A DNA stretch of 64,000 nucleotides from Iris pallida (taxonomy: Eukaryota > Streptophyta > Magnoliopsida > Asparagales > Iridaceae): assembly GCA_029216955.1 (NCBI GenBank), contig JANAVB010033216.1:6557638-6621637 (forward strand). The letters run 5' to 3'. The notes beneath the pieces are model-generated. The model ran no database searches. It saw nothing but the letters and a program-made list of their open reading frames with translations, and was not told where the DNA came from. A program made the position numbers and the translations under genes. Numbering within the stretch: the first letter of the stretch is position 1; each line of letters begins with the position of its first letter. Positions 11,260 through 22,310 of this stretch are shown here, piece after piece.

Positions 11260-12461
11260 GTAGACCAGCAGCAACCAGAAGATCAGGCCCAGAACTCAGG
11301 AGCAGCCTCCCGAGTCGTACCTACTGGAGGAGAGCCGCCAGTTCAGCCAGTCCAGCCTGCAGAGCCTGATGATGGCACTTTGGTGGATCTCATCAGATCA
11401 TTGTTAGCTTCCCAGGATCGTAGAGGCGATGCCTTGCACCAGGCAGTGGAAGATGCTCTGAACAGAGGCGGTCATCCAAGGAACAGTACAGCGAACAGTT
11501 TCAAGCGCCTGAACCCTCCATTCTTCGATGGCAGTGAAGATGCTATCGCTGCTGACGCGTGGCTCCAGGACACATAAGTCATTCTAGAGGCAGCCAGAAC
11601 CCCAGAAGACGAGAAGGTGGCCGTTGTGCGCCGCAGTTATTGGATCTTGCCCGCAGCTGGTGGATAGCACAGGCCGTGGGATTAGTGGCCCCTATCCCAT
11701 GGGCACTATTCAGAGAGAGATTCCAGACTAAGTACTTCGATGCGGTGGCTCGGTACGATCTACAGACCAAGTTTACCAACCTGAAGCAAGGAGGAAGAAC
11801 GGTCGACGAATATGCGGCCGAGTTTTCCAGGCTTAGTCGGTTTGCTCCCACTTTGGTGGCGACCGAGTTTGACAGAGCCCAGCGGTTCCAGCAAGGGCTC
11901 CACCTCGAGATTTTGTTGGCAGTGGAACAGTTTGAGCATCAGACTTTTGATGCAGTGTTGAGGGCAGCTAGGAGGCACGAGTATACCTCCCACAGAATAG
12001 TTGACAGGACCGGAGGTCGGAAGCGATCTCACGGCCAGATGACCCAGTCGACAGCACCAGCCCCGGCAGTCAGGGCTTTGACAATTGGAACTCCGAGGCA
12101 GGCGGCCTCAGTGACGTCGGTCACGTCCCCTCAGCAACAGAAACAGAAGCAGTCTTCCGCAATGGGCTGCACTCATTGTGGGAAGCCAGGACACGTAGTT
12201 TCGGAGTGTCGCAGAGCACTGGGATTGTGTTTAGCTTATGGAGCACCGGACCACATGATAGGGTCCTGCCCGAATAGAGCTGGTTCCTCCTCTTCGGCCC
12301 AGACTAGTCCCTCGGTAAGGGGACCAGCCCCAGTCCAGCAGCCGCAGCAGTATCCATTACAGAGGCCATTGCCGCCTCAGGCCTTAGCTTTCCAGCTGCA
12401 GAGGCCCCAGCAGTATGCTCAGGTCCAAGCTCAGATTCAGAACCGGTCGAGAGGTTCCTAG
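11260..12461 (+). pseudogene. gag: gag, copy 1 (broken)
   Basis: Gag forms the particle that packages retroelement RNA. This copy matches the intact-length copy 2 but has a GAA-to-TAA stop at 11575-11577 and a 1-bp deletion near 11632, which puts the rest in another frame (open to 12461). The capsid-like retrotransposon Gag region (containing TVDEYAAEFSRLSRF) and two CCHC knuckles are visible. The second knuckle has lost its second Cys (CLAY for CLAC, TGT to TAT). No in-frame ATG exists near the start; an ATG at 11198 is in another phase. It is not expected to give a complete protein. Confidence 0.85.
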
Positions 12462-12606
12462 CAGGATATCTTCCCTCTTCTCGTGCCTTCAATTTCCTTG
12501 CTTACATACATGACTGCATGATTGATTGCTTAGTATAGCTTGCCTGTGATTAGTCTAGATGTCCTTGCCACTCTAGCCTCTTGATTAAATTCCGAGGACG
12601 GAATTC

Positions 12607-12624
12607 TTTTAAGGTGGGTAGAGT
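12607..12624 (+). promoter_or_regulatory. Polypurine-tract region before LTR 2
   Basis: TTTTAAGGTGGGTAGAGT lies directly before TGTAATGCC and is preceded by GAGGACGGAATTC, the conserved block before the 3' LTR in Tekay/Del-type elements. It would prime plus-strand DNA synthesis. Confidence 0.7.
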
Positions 12625-15439
12625 TGTAATGCCTGTGGTTCGTATTACGTATTTCTAGAATACGTGTACGTATTTATTCTTGTATTGCATGATTCCTTGT
12701 TTAGTTTTCTTCATGGCTTGGCTTGGTTTATTCTTGGCCCGGGTTGGCTTGGTTCGGTTGGGATTATTTTGGTTCATCATGAACCATGGATAAACCCCCT
12801 ACCTACCACCACCTTTGATATTTATTGCCATTTCTTCTTTCTCTCTCTTCATTACTCATCTTCTTCTTCCATTTATTCCCTTCACCTACCAGAGAGAGAG
12901 AGAGAGGTCTAGGCAAGTGCACCTTGCCACCACTTTTTATTTGTCCATTAGCTAGATTAGGCCATGGTGATCAACATTAGAACTTGACATTTTGCGATTT
13001 GGAGTCTCCATTGTTCTAGATCTAAGTTTTTTCTATTTTTGGTTTTGTATGGTTTTGATCTATTTAAGTTGTATTTTTATGGGTTTTGATGTTCTTATGT
13101 TGGAGAGGATTGAATTTCACCCAAGATAGAACTTTGCAAAGTTGGATTTGGACTTGTTTTGACCAAGTTATGGACTTTTGAAGCTTTGGGTTCAACCATG
13201 GAGTTCTTGCTGTTTGGAGAAGACAGTGAGCAGTGCACGAGCTTTTTAGCTTGTGCCATTGAGTTGCGCACGCTCTTTAGCGCAGCGCAGTCCCCATACG
13301 CTGCCTTTTGGGAGCGTATGTCTCGCATACGCTCGTTTGCTTGACAAGGAGTCGTATGGAGCCCATACGCTGCCTTTTGGGAGCGTATGTCTCGCATACG
13401 CTCGCTTGCTTGACAAGGAGTTGTATGGAGCCCATACGCTGCCTTTTGGGAGCGTATGTCTCGCATACGCTCGCTTGCTTGACAAGGAGTCGAATGGAGC
13501 CCATACGCTGCCTTTTGGGAGCGTATGTCTCGCATACGCTCGCTTGCTTGACAAGGAGTCGTATGGAGTCCATGCGCTGCCTTTTGGAAGCGTATGACTT
13601 GCATACGCCTGACCTGAGCGTATCCTGACCTGAGCGTATGACTTTGGCACTGAGCGTATGGCCTTTGGCAGACTTGGTCTTATGTCAGCGTGTTAGTTTG
13701 GTTATATTTTCCTTAAGCTTGGCTCTTCTATAGCCCTGTATATTCATATTTTATTAGATATTTTACGTCCATTTTATATCCTTACGCCTTTTATCCTGAA
13801 CTTGATAATCACGAATTGATTGGCATGATTGAAATGACAATTGTACATGAATTGATAGTGACCCTTAGTGGTGCGCTCCTGACAAGTAACCTGACTTGAC
13901 ACGATAGTGACCCGTGGTGGTGCACTCCTGACATGATTAACCTGACATGACTTGATAGTGGCCCGTCGTGGCGCACTCTTGACTAGCACTCTTGATATGA
14001 TAAACCTGACGCGATATTTCTCGAAATGCTGTTACGACGGCTACCTGACATGACATGACCTGTATAATGACCTGGACACCGTGGGCGATTGTGCTTGTAC
14101 AAATAAACCAGTCCTGTCTTGCATCATGTCTAGGACAGGGACTCCTGAGTACCACGGTCAGGAGTACCTACTAAAATGGACTAAGGCTAACAACTAGAAT
14201 AAATCCAGTAGTCATGAAGAGATTTCCCAGCTACAGGCAATCCCGTTATCTGGGCGCCCCACTTGGGATCTGTAGCCTGCCGTCGAGTAGGGCACATTTC
14301 CAGCACACTGTCATGTGTTGTACCCTCTAAGTCACCAAAGGGTACGTGCGTTTCCTGGACGATGTACCCACTTGAATTCAATCCTTGATTGCGTCCGGAT
14401 AGCCTGGATGGTCTGCAGGGCTTGCGGCTGTGGAATAATCTCACTGCATCTTGCTAGTAATTAGACCTGTGATAACCCTAGTTAGTTAACTATAAAGCCG
14501 TACTCTTTGCTTGGCCGTGATTGATTGGATGGAGTCTAGTCCAGCTTGTCTCGTCCCGATCCTGTATAAGGTTATGACATGACATGATTACTCGTGCTTT
14601 ACTTTAATTCAATATTAAGATTGTTACATGTCCTGAATACTTTTTTTATCTTGTCGATAAATGGTGAGAATTCCAAGTTCTGCTCAGACGAAGGGTTACA
14701 ACCCCGGTCCTTGTTTGGTTTACGGGTTGTAACCTGGTTATCTGAATAGTCCCATGGTTATCTCATCGTATATCATCCTGCCATGCTTTTCTTAAAATTA
14801 CTGTCTTTTATTATGTAATTATACTCTTGTGCTGATTGTTGGTTTTAGTTCTTAAGTGAAGCTTCCTTTGTGGTACTTGCTCTTTCTGGGATCTGACCCA
14901 GCTGGTTTTGTATGGACAGATACCAGAGCAGCTCCAGAGGATCTACCGGTTTTCCAGCCCGATGGTGAACACCAGGCGTAACCAGGGCAACGAGTGGGTT
15001 TATTTTTGCTCTCCCACTCTATTGTAAAATTATTCTTTTGAGGCGTTTAGCCGCCGAACAAGTGTTAGCTCGGGTACATTTTACTTACTGTCTGCCTACG
15101 GGCTGTAACATGATTGGCAACCTAGGGTTGATCATGTATGACTAAAACTCTTGCTAGTCGTCACATTTTGTAACGACTAGCTTCATGATCAGCTGAATAT
15201 GTAATATTTTGGACGCCTTACTATTGTATATTTGGTGATCTTACATCTTGTAACATTTATCTGCTTACTTGTGATTGAGACAATAGGCTATTTTATGACC
15301 TTAAGAGACTGATGGATTGTAGTGAAACCCTCACATATCTAGACAGCCGTGACCGTATAGTGGTGTGGATTCCATACCGTTATACGTAGCTGGCTATGTC
15401 TGCCCCCGCTCTCCAGTATTCTGGTTCTGGGGCGTGACA
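12625..15439 (+). repeat. LTR 2 of the gag-only array (2815 bp), shared by both units
   Basis: Same termini and content as LTR 1. It has four full 69-bp units and two rather than three copies of the following CCTGACCTGAGCGTAT motif. It serves as 3' LTR of the left unit and 5' LTR of the right unit, with no flanking duplications. Confidence 0.92.
13294..13608. repeat. 69-bp hairpin array, LTR 2 (4 units plus a diverged fifth)
   Basis: Units start at 13294, 13363, 13432 and 13501, with a diverged partial unit from 13570. The 9-bp-arm palindrome is intact in each. The CGTATGG palindrome is altered in two units (TTGTATGG and CGAATGG). Confidence 0.93.
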
Positions 15440-15681
15440 TGGTTTAAGTGGTGGCCCATACAGGTCTTGTAAATCAAGATATGCGAGGGTTTACCGAATA
15501 GATGTCTCAACTAGTACTCGCCCTTGATCTCTGCTCGTATCCTCTTGATTCATGAAAATTCTTGTCCTGATCACATGCTTGTAATCGTTGATCTGTCCTG
15601 GTCCTTCCTTATTGTTCCCATGTCGTCTTCTTCAGCGACATTGTTCGTGGTCCTACCGACCAGCAAGACGGATCACCTCCC

Positions 15682-16884
15682 GTGGACCAGCAGCAACCAG
15701 AAGATCAGGCCCAGCACTCAGGAGCAGCCTCCCGAGTCGTACCTACTGGAGGAGAGCCGCCAGTTCAGCCAGTCCAGCTTGCAGAGCCTGATGATGGCAC
15801 TTTGGTGGGTCTCATCAGATCATTGTTAGCTTTTCAGGATCGTAGAGGCGATGCCTTGCACCAGGCAGTGGAAGATGCTCTGAACAAAGGCGGTCATCCA
15901 AGGAACAGTACAACGAACAGTTTCAAGCGCCTGAACCCTCCATTCTTCGATGGCAGTGAAGATGCTATCGCTGCTGACGCGTGGCTCCAGGACACAGAAG
16001 TCATTCTAGAGGCAGCCAGAACCCTAGAAGACGAGAAGGTGGCCGTTGTGCGCCTGCAGTTATTGGATCTTGCCCGCAACTGGTGGGCAGCACAGGCCGT
16101 GGGATTAGTGGCCCCTATCCCATGGGCACTATTCAGAGAGAGATTCCAGACTAAGTACTTCGATGCGGTGGCTCGGTACGATCTACAGACCAAGTTCACC
16201 AACCTGAAGCAAGGAGGAAGAACGGTCGACGAATATGCGGCCGAGTTTTCCAGGCTTAGTCGGTTTGCTCCCACTTTGGTGGCGACCGAGTTTGACAGAG
16301 CCCAGCGGTTCCAGCAAGGGCTCCACCTCGAGATTTTGTTGGCAGTGGAACAGTTTGAGCATCAGACTTTTGATGCAGTGTTGAGGGCAGTTAGGAGGTA
16401 CGAGTATACCTCCCACAGAATAGTTGACAGGACCGGAGGTTGGAAGCGATCTCACGGCCAGATGACCCAGTCGACAGCACCAGCCCCGGCAGTCAGGGCT
16501 TTGACAATTGGAACTCCGAGGCAGGCGGCCTCAGTGACGTCGGTCACGTCCCCTCAGCAACATAAACAGAAGCAGTCTTCCGCAATGGGCTGCACTCATT
16601 GTGGGAAGCCAGGACACGTAGTTTCGGAGTGTCGCAGAGCACTGAGATTGTGTTTAGCTTGTGGAGCACCGGACCACATGATAGGGTCCTGCCCGAATAG
16701 AGCTGGTTCCTCCTCTTCGGCCCAGACTAGTCCCTCGGTAAGGGGACCAGCCCCAGTCCAGCAGCCGCAGCAGTATCCATTGCAGAGGCCATTGCCGCCT
16801 CAGGCCTTAGCTTTCCAGCTGCAGAGGCCCCAGCAGTATGCTCAGGTCCAAGCTCAGATTCAGAACCGGCCGAGAGGTTCCTAG
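15682..16884 (+). CDS. gag: Gag polyprotein, gag-only element copy 2
   Basis: About 400 residues in one open frame. An acidic/Gln-rich N-terminus is followed by a Ty3/gypsy capsid-type region (roughly residues 75-260, with TVDEYAAEFSRLSRF) and a Gln/Ser-rich linker. Next come two CCHC knuckles, CTHCGKPGHVVSEC and CLACGAPDHMIGSC, and a Pro/Gln-rich tail. No pol follows, so particles or RNA could move only with enzymes from a relative such as E1. The frame is open from 15592 but has no ATG: position 15682 is GTG, and the nearest upstream ATG (15620) is one phase off. Start therefore unresolved. Confidence 0.8.
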   Translation: MDQQQPEDQAQHSGAASRVVPTGGEPPVQPVQLAEPDDGTLVGLIRSLLAFQDRRGDALHQAVEDALNKGGHPRNSTTNSFKRLNPPFFDGSEDAIAADAWLQDTEVILEAARTLEDEKVAVVRLQLLDLARNWWAAQAVGLVAPIPWALFRERFQTKYFDAVARYDLQTKFTNLKQGGRTVDEYAAEFSRLSRFAPTLVATEFDRAQRFQQGLHLEILLAVEQFEHQTFDAVLRAVRRYEYTSHRIVDRTGGWKRSHGQMTQSTAPAPAVRALTIGTPRQAASVTSVTSPQQHKQKQSSAMGCTHCGKPGHVVSECRRALRLCLACGAPDHMIGSCPNRAGSSSSAQTSPSVRGPAPVQQPQQYPLQRPLPPQALAFQLQRPQQYAQVQAQIQNRPRGS

Positions 16885-17029
16885 CAGGATATCTTCCCTC
16901 TTCTCGTGCCTTCAATTTCCTTGCTTACATACATGACTGCATGATTGATTGCTTAGTATAGCTTGCCTGTGATTAGTCTAGATGTCCTTGCCACTCTAGC
17001 CTCTTGATTAAATTCCGAGGACGGAATTC

Positions 17030-17047
17030 TTTTAAGGTGGGTAGAGT
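17030..17047 (+). promoter_or_regulatory. Polypurine-tract region before LTR 3
   Basis: Identical TTTTAAGGTGGGTAGAGT before TGTAATGCC, again after GAGGACGGAATTC. Confidence 0.7.
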
Positions 17048-19822
17048 TGTAATGCCTGTGGTTCGTATTACGTATTTCTGGAATACGTGTACGTATTTAT
17101 TCTTGTATTGCATGATTCCTTGTTTAGTTTTCTTCATGGCTTGGCTTGGTTTATTCTTGGCCCGGGTTGGCTTGGTTCGGTTGGGATTATTTTGGTTCAT
17201 CATGAACCATGGATAAACCCCCTACCTACCACCACCTTTGATATTTATTGCCATTTCTTCTTTCTCTCTCTTTATTACTCATCATCTTCTTCCATTTATT
17301 CCCTTCACCTACCAGAGAGAGAGAGAGAGAGGTCTAGGCAAGTGCACCTTGCCACCACTTGAGAACCACTTTTTATTTGTCCATTAGCTAGATTAGGCTA
17401 TGGTGATCAACATTAGAACTTGACATTTTGCGATTTAGAGTCTCCATTGTTCTAGATCTAAGTTTCTTCTATTTTTGGTTTTGCATGGTTTTGATCTATT
17501 TAAGTTGTATTTTTATGGGTTTTGATGTTCTTATGTTGGAGAGGATTGAATTTCACCCAAGATAGAACTTTGCAAAGTTGGATTTGGACTTGTTTTGACC
17601 AAGTTATGGACTTTTGAAGCTTTGGGTTCAACCATGGAGTTCTTGCTGTTTGGAGAAGACAGTAAGCAGTGCACGAGCTTTTTAGCTTGTGCCACTGAGT
17701 TGTGCGCGCTCTTTAGCGCAGCGCAGTCCCCATACGCTGCCTTTTGGGAGCGTATGTCTCGCATACGCTCGCTTGCTTGACAAGGAGTCGTATGGAGCCC
17801 ATACGCTGCCTTTTGGGAGCGTATGTCTCGCATACGCTCGCTTGCTTGACAAGGAGTCGTATGGAGCCCATACGCTGGCTTTTGGGAGCGTATGTCTCGC
17901 ATACGCTCGCTTGCTTGACAAGGAGTCGTATGGAGTCCATGCGCTGCCTTTTGGAAGCGTATGACTTGCATATGCCTGACCTGAGCGTATCCTGACCTGA
18001 GCGTATCCTGACCTGAGCGTATGACTTTGGCACTGAGCGTATGGCCTTTGGCAGACTTGGTCTTATGTCAGCGTGTTAGTTTGGTTATATTTTCCTTAAG
18101 CTTGGCTCTTATATAGCCCTGTATATTGATATTTTATTAGATATTTTACGTCCATTTTATATCCTTACGCCTTTTATCCTGAACTTGATAATCACGAATT
18201 GATTGGCATGATTGAAATGACAATTATACATGAATTGATAGTGACCCTTAGTGGTGCGCTCCTGACAAGTAACCTGACTTGACACGATAGTGACCCGTGG
18301 TGGTACACTCCTGACATGATTAACCTGACATGACTTGATAGTGGCCCGTCGTGGCGCACTCCTGACTAGCACTCTTGATATGATAAACCTGACACGATAT
18401 TTCTCGAAATGCTGTTGTGACGGCTACCTGACATGACATGACCTGTATAATGACCTGGATACCGTGGGCGATTGTGCTTGTACAAATAAACCAGTCCTGT
18501 CTTGCATCATGTCTAGGACAGGGACTCCTGAGTACCACGGTCAGGAGTACCTACTGAAATGGACTAAGGCTAACAACTAGAATAAATCCAGTAGTCATGA
18601 AGAGATTTCCCAGCTACAGGCAATCCCGTTATCTGGGCGCCCCACTTGGGATCTGTAGCCTGCCGTCGAGTAGGACACATTTCCAGCACACTGTCATGTG
18701 TTGTACCCTCTAAGTCACCAAAGGGTACATGCGTTTCCTGGACGATGTACCCACTTGAATTCAATCCCTGATTGCGTCCGGATAGCCTGGATGGTCTGCA
18801 GGGCTTGCGGCTGTAGAATAATCTCACTGCATCTTGCTAGTAATTAGACCTGTGATAACCCTAGTTAGTTAACTATAAAGCCGTACTCTTTGCTTGGCCG
18901 TGATTGATTGGATGGAGTCTAGTCCAGCTTGTCTCGTCCCGATCCTGTATAAGGTTATGACATGACATGATTACTCGTACTTTACTTTAATTTAATATCA
19001 AGATTGTTACATGTCCTGAATACTTTTTTTATCTTGTCGATAAATGGTGAGAATTCCAAGTTCTGCTCAGACGAAGGGTTACAACCCCGGTCCTTGTTTG
19101 GTTTACGGGTTGTAACCTGGTTATCTGAATAGTCCCATGGTTATCTCATCGTATATCATCCTGCCATGCTTTTCTTAAAATTACTGTCTTTTATTATGTA
19201 ATTATACTCTTGTGCTGATTGTTGGTTTTAGTTCTTAAGTAAAGCTTCCTTTGTGGCACTTGCTCTTTCTGGGGTCTGACCCAGCTAGTTTTGTATGGCC
19301 AGATACCAGAGCAGCTCCAGAGGATCTACCGGTTTTCCAGCCCGATGGTGAACACCAGGCGTAACCAGGGCAACGAGTGGGTTTATTTTTGCTCTCCCAC
19401 TCTATTGTAAAATTATTCTTTTGAGGCGTTTAGCCGCCGAACAAGTGTTAGCTCGGGTACATTTTACTTACTGTCTGCCTACGGGCTGTAACATGATTGG
19501 CAACCTAGGGTTGATCATGTATGACTAAAACTCTTGCTAGTCCTCACATTTTGTAACGACTAGCTTCATGATCAGCTGAATATGTAATGTTTGGGACGCC
19601 TTACTATTGTATATTTGGTGATTTTATATCTTGTAACATTTATCTGCTTACTTGTGATTGAGACAATAGGCTATTTTATGACCTTAAGAGACTGATGGAT
19701 TGTAGTGAAACCCTCACATATCTAGACAGCCGTGACCGTATAGCGGTGTGGATTCCATACCGTTATACGTAGCTGGCTATGTCTGCCCCCGCTCTCTAGT
19801 ATTCTGGTTCTGGGGCGTGACA
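17048..19822 (+). repeat. LTR 3 of the gag-only array (2775 bp)
   Basis: Same termini. It is about 70 bp shorter than LTR 1, mainly because it has three rather than four 69-bp units. It is followed by the AAAAG duplication and the rest of the E1 LTR. Confidence 0.92.
17730..17975. repeat. 69-bp hairpin array, LTR 3 (3 units plus a diverged fourth)
   Basis: Units start at 17730, 17799 and 17868, with a diverged partial unit from 17937. The paired palindromes are preserved. The differing unit number shows the array is unstable. Confidence 0.93.
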
Positions 19823-20751
19823 AAAAGTGCTATGGATGTCCGGTAACTCGTCACTGTAGAAATAAATACAGTAACTTAGTTTTTACACTAAGCTAAAACG
19901 CTAAGGCACTAATTGGTGCAACACGACTTGTGACTGGGCACCTAGCCAAAATGATGATTTTTGCATAGGAGACCCATGTGTGGTGACACACTACTATAAC
20001 TAACTTTCTAGGGTCTTTACACTAGTGAGGGGTGGGGTTCAACACGGCTAAAACTCAAAATAACACAAAAAGTTACAAGTCGTAATTAATCAATAAATAA
20101 ATCAAATGACCATTATGTTTTAACAATTTTTGAGATAGACAAAAAGCTTAATTTTACATAAAATAAAGTACCAAGATGATCCTTGCTAATTATAGAAATT
20201 TATTATAATTTTTCTGGAATTTATTAACCAGTACAAGTATTTTATAAAATCAGTTTTCCTAAGTATACAGAAAAAAAGTTTTGGTTTCATATGCCAAACT
20301 AGTGGCAAAACAGTAAATTAAATACTATAAAAATTATACTAAATTAGCTAAATTAATATAGTATCTAAATACTATTTTTCCAGAATTTTAACAGTACTTT
20401 AAGTATTTTTAGAAATCCAAAAACAGAATTGCACACAATTGAAATTAAATAATTAATTATCTGCGTATTTTGTCCATGTACATAATTTGAACCAAAGTTC
20501 AAATACAGGACCCAAGGCCATGAATCAAGTCCAATATGACTTGTACAGGTCTTGAATGTGTGAAAACACATTTGGGCCCAAAAACCCATGCTAGGCTTGG
20601 ATACCAAATGGTTGCAGTAATTTAAATACACTAAAATACAATTTGGTAAAAAGTGCAAAATAAATATTAACATTTGATAAGGTAAAATTATGCATAGTGA
20701 ATATATACATACATATGTAAAAAAGTACATATATATATGTATAAGGAAATA

Positions 20752-20780
20752 CTTAATTTATAATATATATATATATATAT

Positions 20781-20850
<70 letters not shown>

Positions 20851-21103
20851 AAACACTTAATTATAAAGTATATATATAATAATATATATATATATATTTT
20901 TATATATATAATAATATATATACACATAAAATATATACATATATACATATACATTATATAAAACTACTAAATATAACATATATATATATATATATAAAAA
21001 TACAGTACATATATATATATATAATACAGTATAATAATACATATATATATATATATACAAATATATGTATATACATATATATATATATAAATATATATAT
21101 AAA
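20752..21103. repeat. AT microsatellite in the E1 3' LTR
   Basis: About 350 bp of (TA)n interrupted by short unique pieces such as AAGGAAA(C/T)ACTTAATT, followed by an AAAGAA-type A/G tract to about 21155. The same tract in the 5' LTR is about 520 bp longer. Confidence 0.9.
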
Positions 21104-22186
21104 ACAGAAAAGAAAAAGAAAAAGAAAAAGAAAAAGAAAAAGAAACAGAAACAGAAAAAGGGGGGCTCGAACTCGAGCCAGAGCGCAGGGGTTTTAAGTC
21201 GGGTCGGGCTAGCCAGGGGGTCAGCCCGAAGCTTGTGTTAAGGGTTAGGTTTTTGTTTATTTTATTTCTGTTTTAGTTAAAAATAATAATAACCCGAAAA
21301 TCAACTCTGTGTCCTGACTGTTTGGGACACAGAGTCTACGTGTCCGTGCTATGCACGACACGTACAAGTCATAAAACGCGTGTCCAAGCACAGCGTTAGG
21401 TTCTTCGTGTCTTGGTGAGTCTCGTGCGTGAAAACGAGACACGCACGACACGATTCGAGTCCTGATACTTACGTGTCCGACGGTTGATGGGGGTTTCGAG
21501 AGTCGTGGACGGCGGAGAAGGCGATGGGGTGGTGGCGCTCGGGTGGCGATCGACTCGCCTCGGCGTGGCGAGCTCGTCGGCAGTGGTTGGGGGCTGTGAG
21601 GGTAGCTAGGGAGGTGGCGGAGTGGTGTCGCCGGAGTTAGGGTTCCGGTTAGGGTTTTTGGGGAAGAAGTGGAGCTGGGGGCGTCGATGGTGGTCGGGGT
21701 GATGGGGGTTGGGTCGGGGTGAGTGAGGGGGTCATTTATAGGGGCTTAGAGTCGGTCGAACGGGGCTAGGTCGGCCGGAAATGGCGGGGGGCAGCTGGCC
21801 GGTCGTCGGCAGCTGGCCAGTCGTCGGGGGTGGGTAGGATTAGGGTTTAGCGTCTAGGTCCGTGTAGTTTAGGTAATTACAACTAGGTACTCCTAGTGTC
21901 TAAATACAAATTAGAATTTGCATTCCGCAATTTAAAACAATCTAATAATTGCAAACTGATATATTAACAATTAAATAAATTGCAAAACCATATTAAAACA
22001 ATTCTAAAAATTACAAAATGATATTAAAACATTTTAGAAAATTGTAAATTAATATTTTAACTATTAAAGCTCATTTAAAACTCATTTAAAAATTCTAAAA
22101 ATCATAATAAATATTTTAAGGCTATAAATGACATTAAAAATTAATTAACACTTAATTAACTAAAATTTGAAAAACAGGGGCTTATA

Positions 22187-22222
22187 AGTCTTCCCTCCTT
22201 GAAAAATTTCGTCCTCGAAATT
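22187..22222 (-). promoter_or_regulatory. E1 polypurine region and conserved GAGGACGAAATT block
   Basis: In sense the order is AATTTCGAGGACGAAATTT then CAAGGAGGGAAGACT directly before the 3' LTR. It corresponds to the blocks preceding the 3' LTRs of the gag-only and non-coding elements. Confidence 0.65.
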
Positions 22223-22310
22223 CACAAGTATTGAAGACCCGACAATATTCTAACATAGTAAGCAATACAACAAATGACTAGGGCTATGATCGAAACTAAC
22301 CTCTAAGGTA

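Larger units (their letters stand above)
11018..12624 (+). other. Internal region 1 of the gag-only array
   Basis: It runs from LTR 1 to LTR 2: primer-binding site, leader, a broken gag, about 160 bp of non-coding sequence, then GGACGGAATTC and the polypurine region. There is no room for protease, RT, RNase H or integrase. Confidence 0.9.
15440..17047 (+). other. Internal region 2 of the gag-only array
   Basis: Same plan as region 1: tRNA-Ile-type primer site (15449-15464, CATGC changed to CATAC), leader, gag, 160 bp non-coding, and a polypurine region at 17030-17047. Confidence 0.9.
8172..19822 (+). mobile_element. Tandem gag-only LTR retrotransposon array: LTR-gag-LTR-gag-LTR (TR-GAG type)
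   Basis: Three near-identical LTRs (8172-11017, 12625-15439, 17048-19822) alternate with two 1.6-kb internal regions that each carry gag only. Outer duplications AAAAG (8167-8171 and 19823-19827) flank the whole array, and the uninterrupted site GCGATAAAAGTGCTATGG survives in the other E1 LTR near 32566. There are no duplications at the inner junctions. The array therefore arose from one insertion event, followed by or accompanied by LTR-LTR recombination. It lies antisense to E1. Confidence 0.92.
7187..22186 (-). repeat. E1 3' LTR, split by the gag-only array
   Basis: The LTR parts are 7187-8171 and 19828-22186, about 3.34 kb together. They align throughout with 31583-34830 plus 43982-44599. 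The inner terminus reads TTATA where the other LTR has TTACA, so the terminal TG (sense) has mutated to TA. It contains an AAAGC pentamer run (about 8130-8155) and an AT microsatellite (about 20752-21103) followed by an A/G-rich tract. Confidence 0.9.

Noticed and set aside
21630..21665. Telomere-like TTAGGG motifs (GTTAGGGTTCCGGTTAGGGTT)
   Set aside because: Only two or three copies in a GC-rich LTR segment, repeated at 44050; not a telomeric tract.
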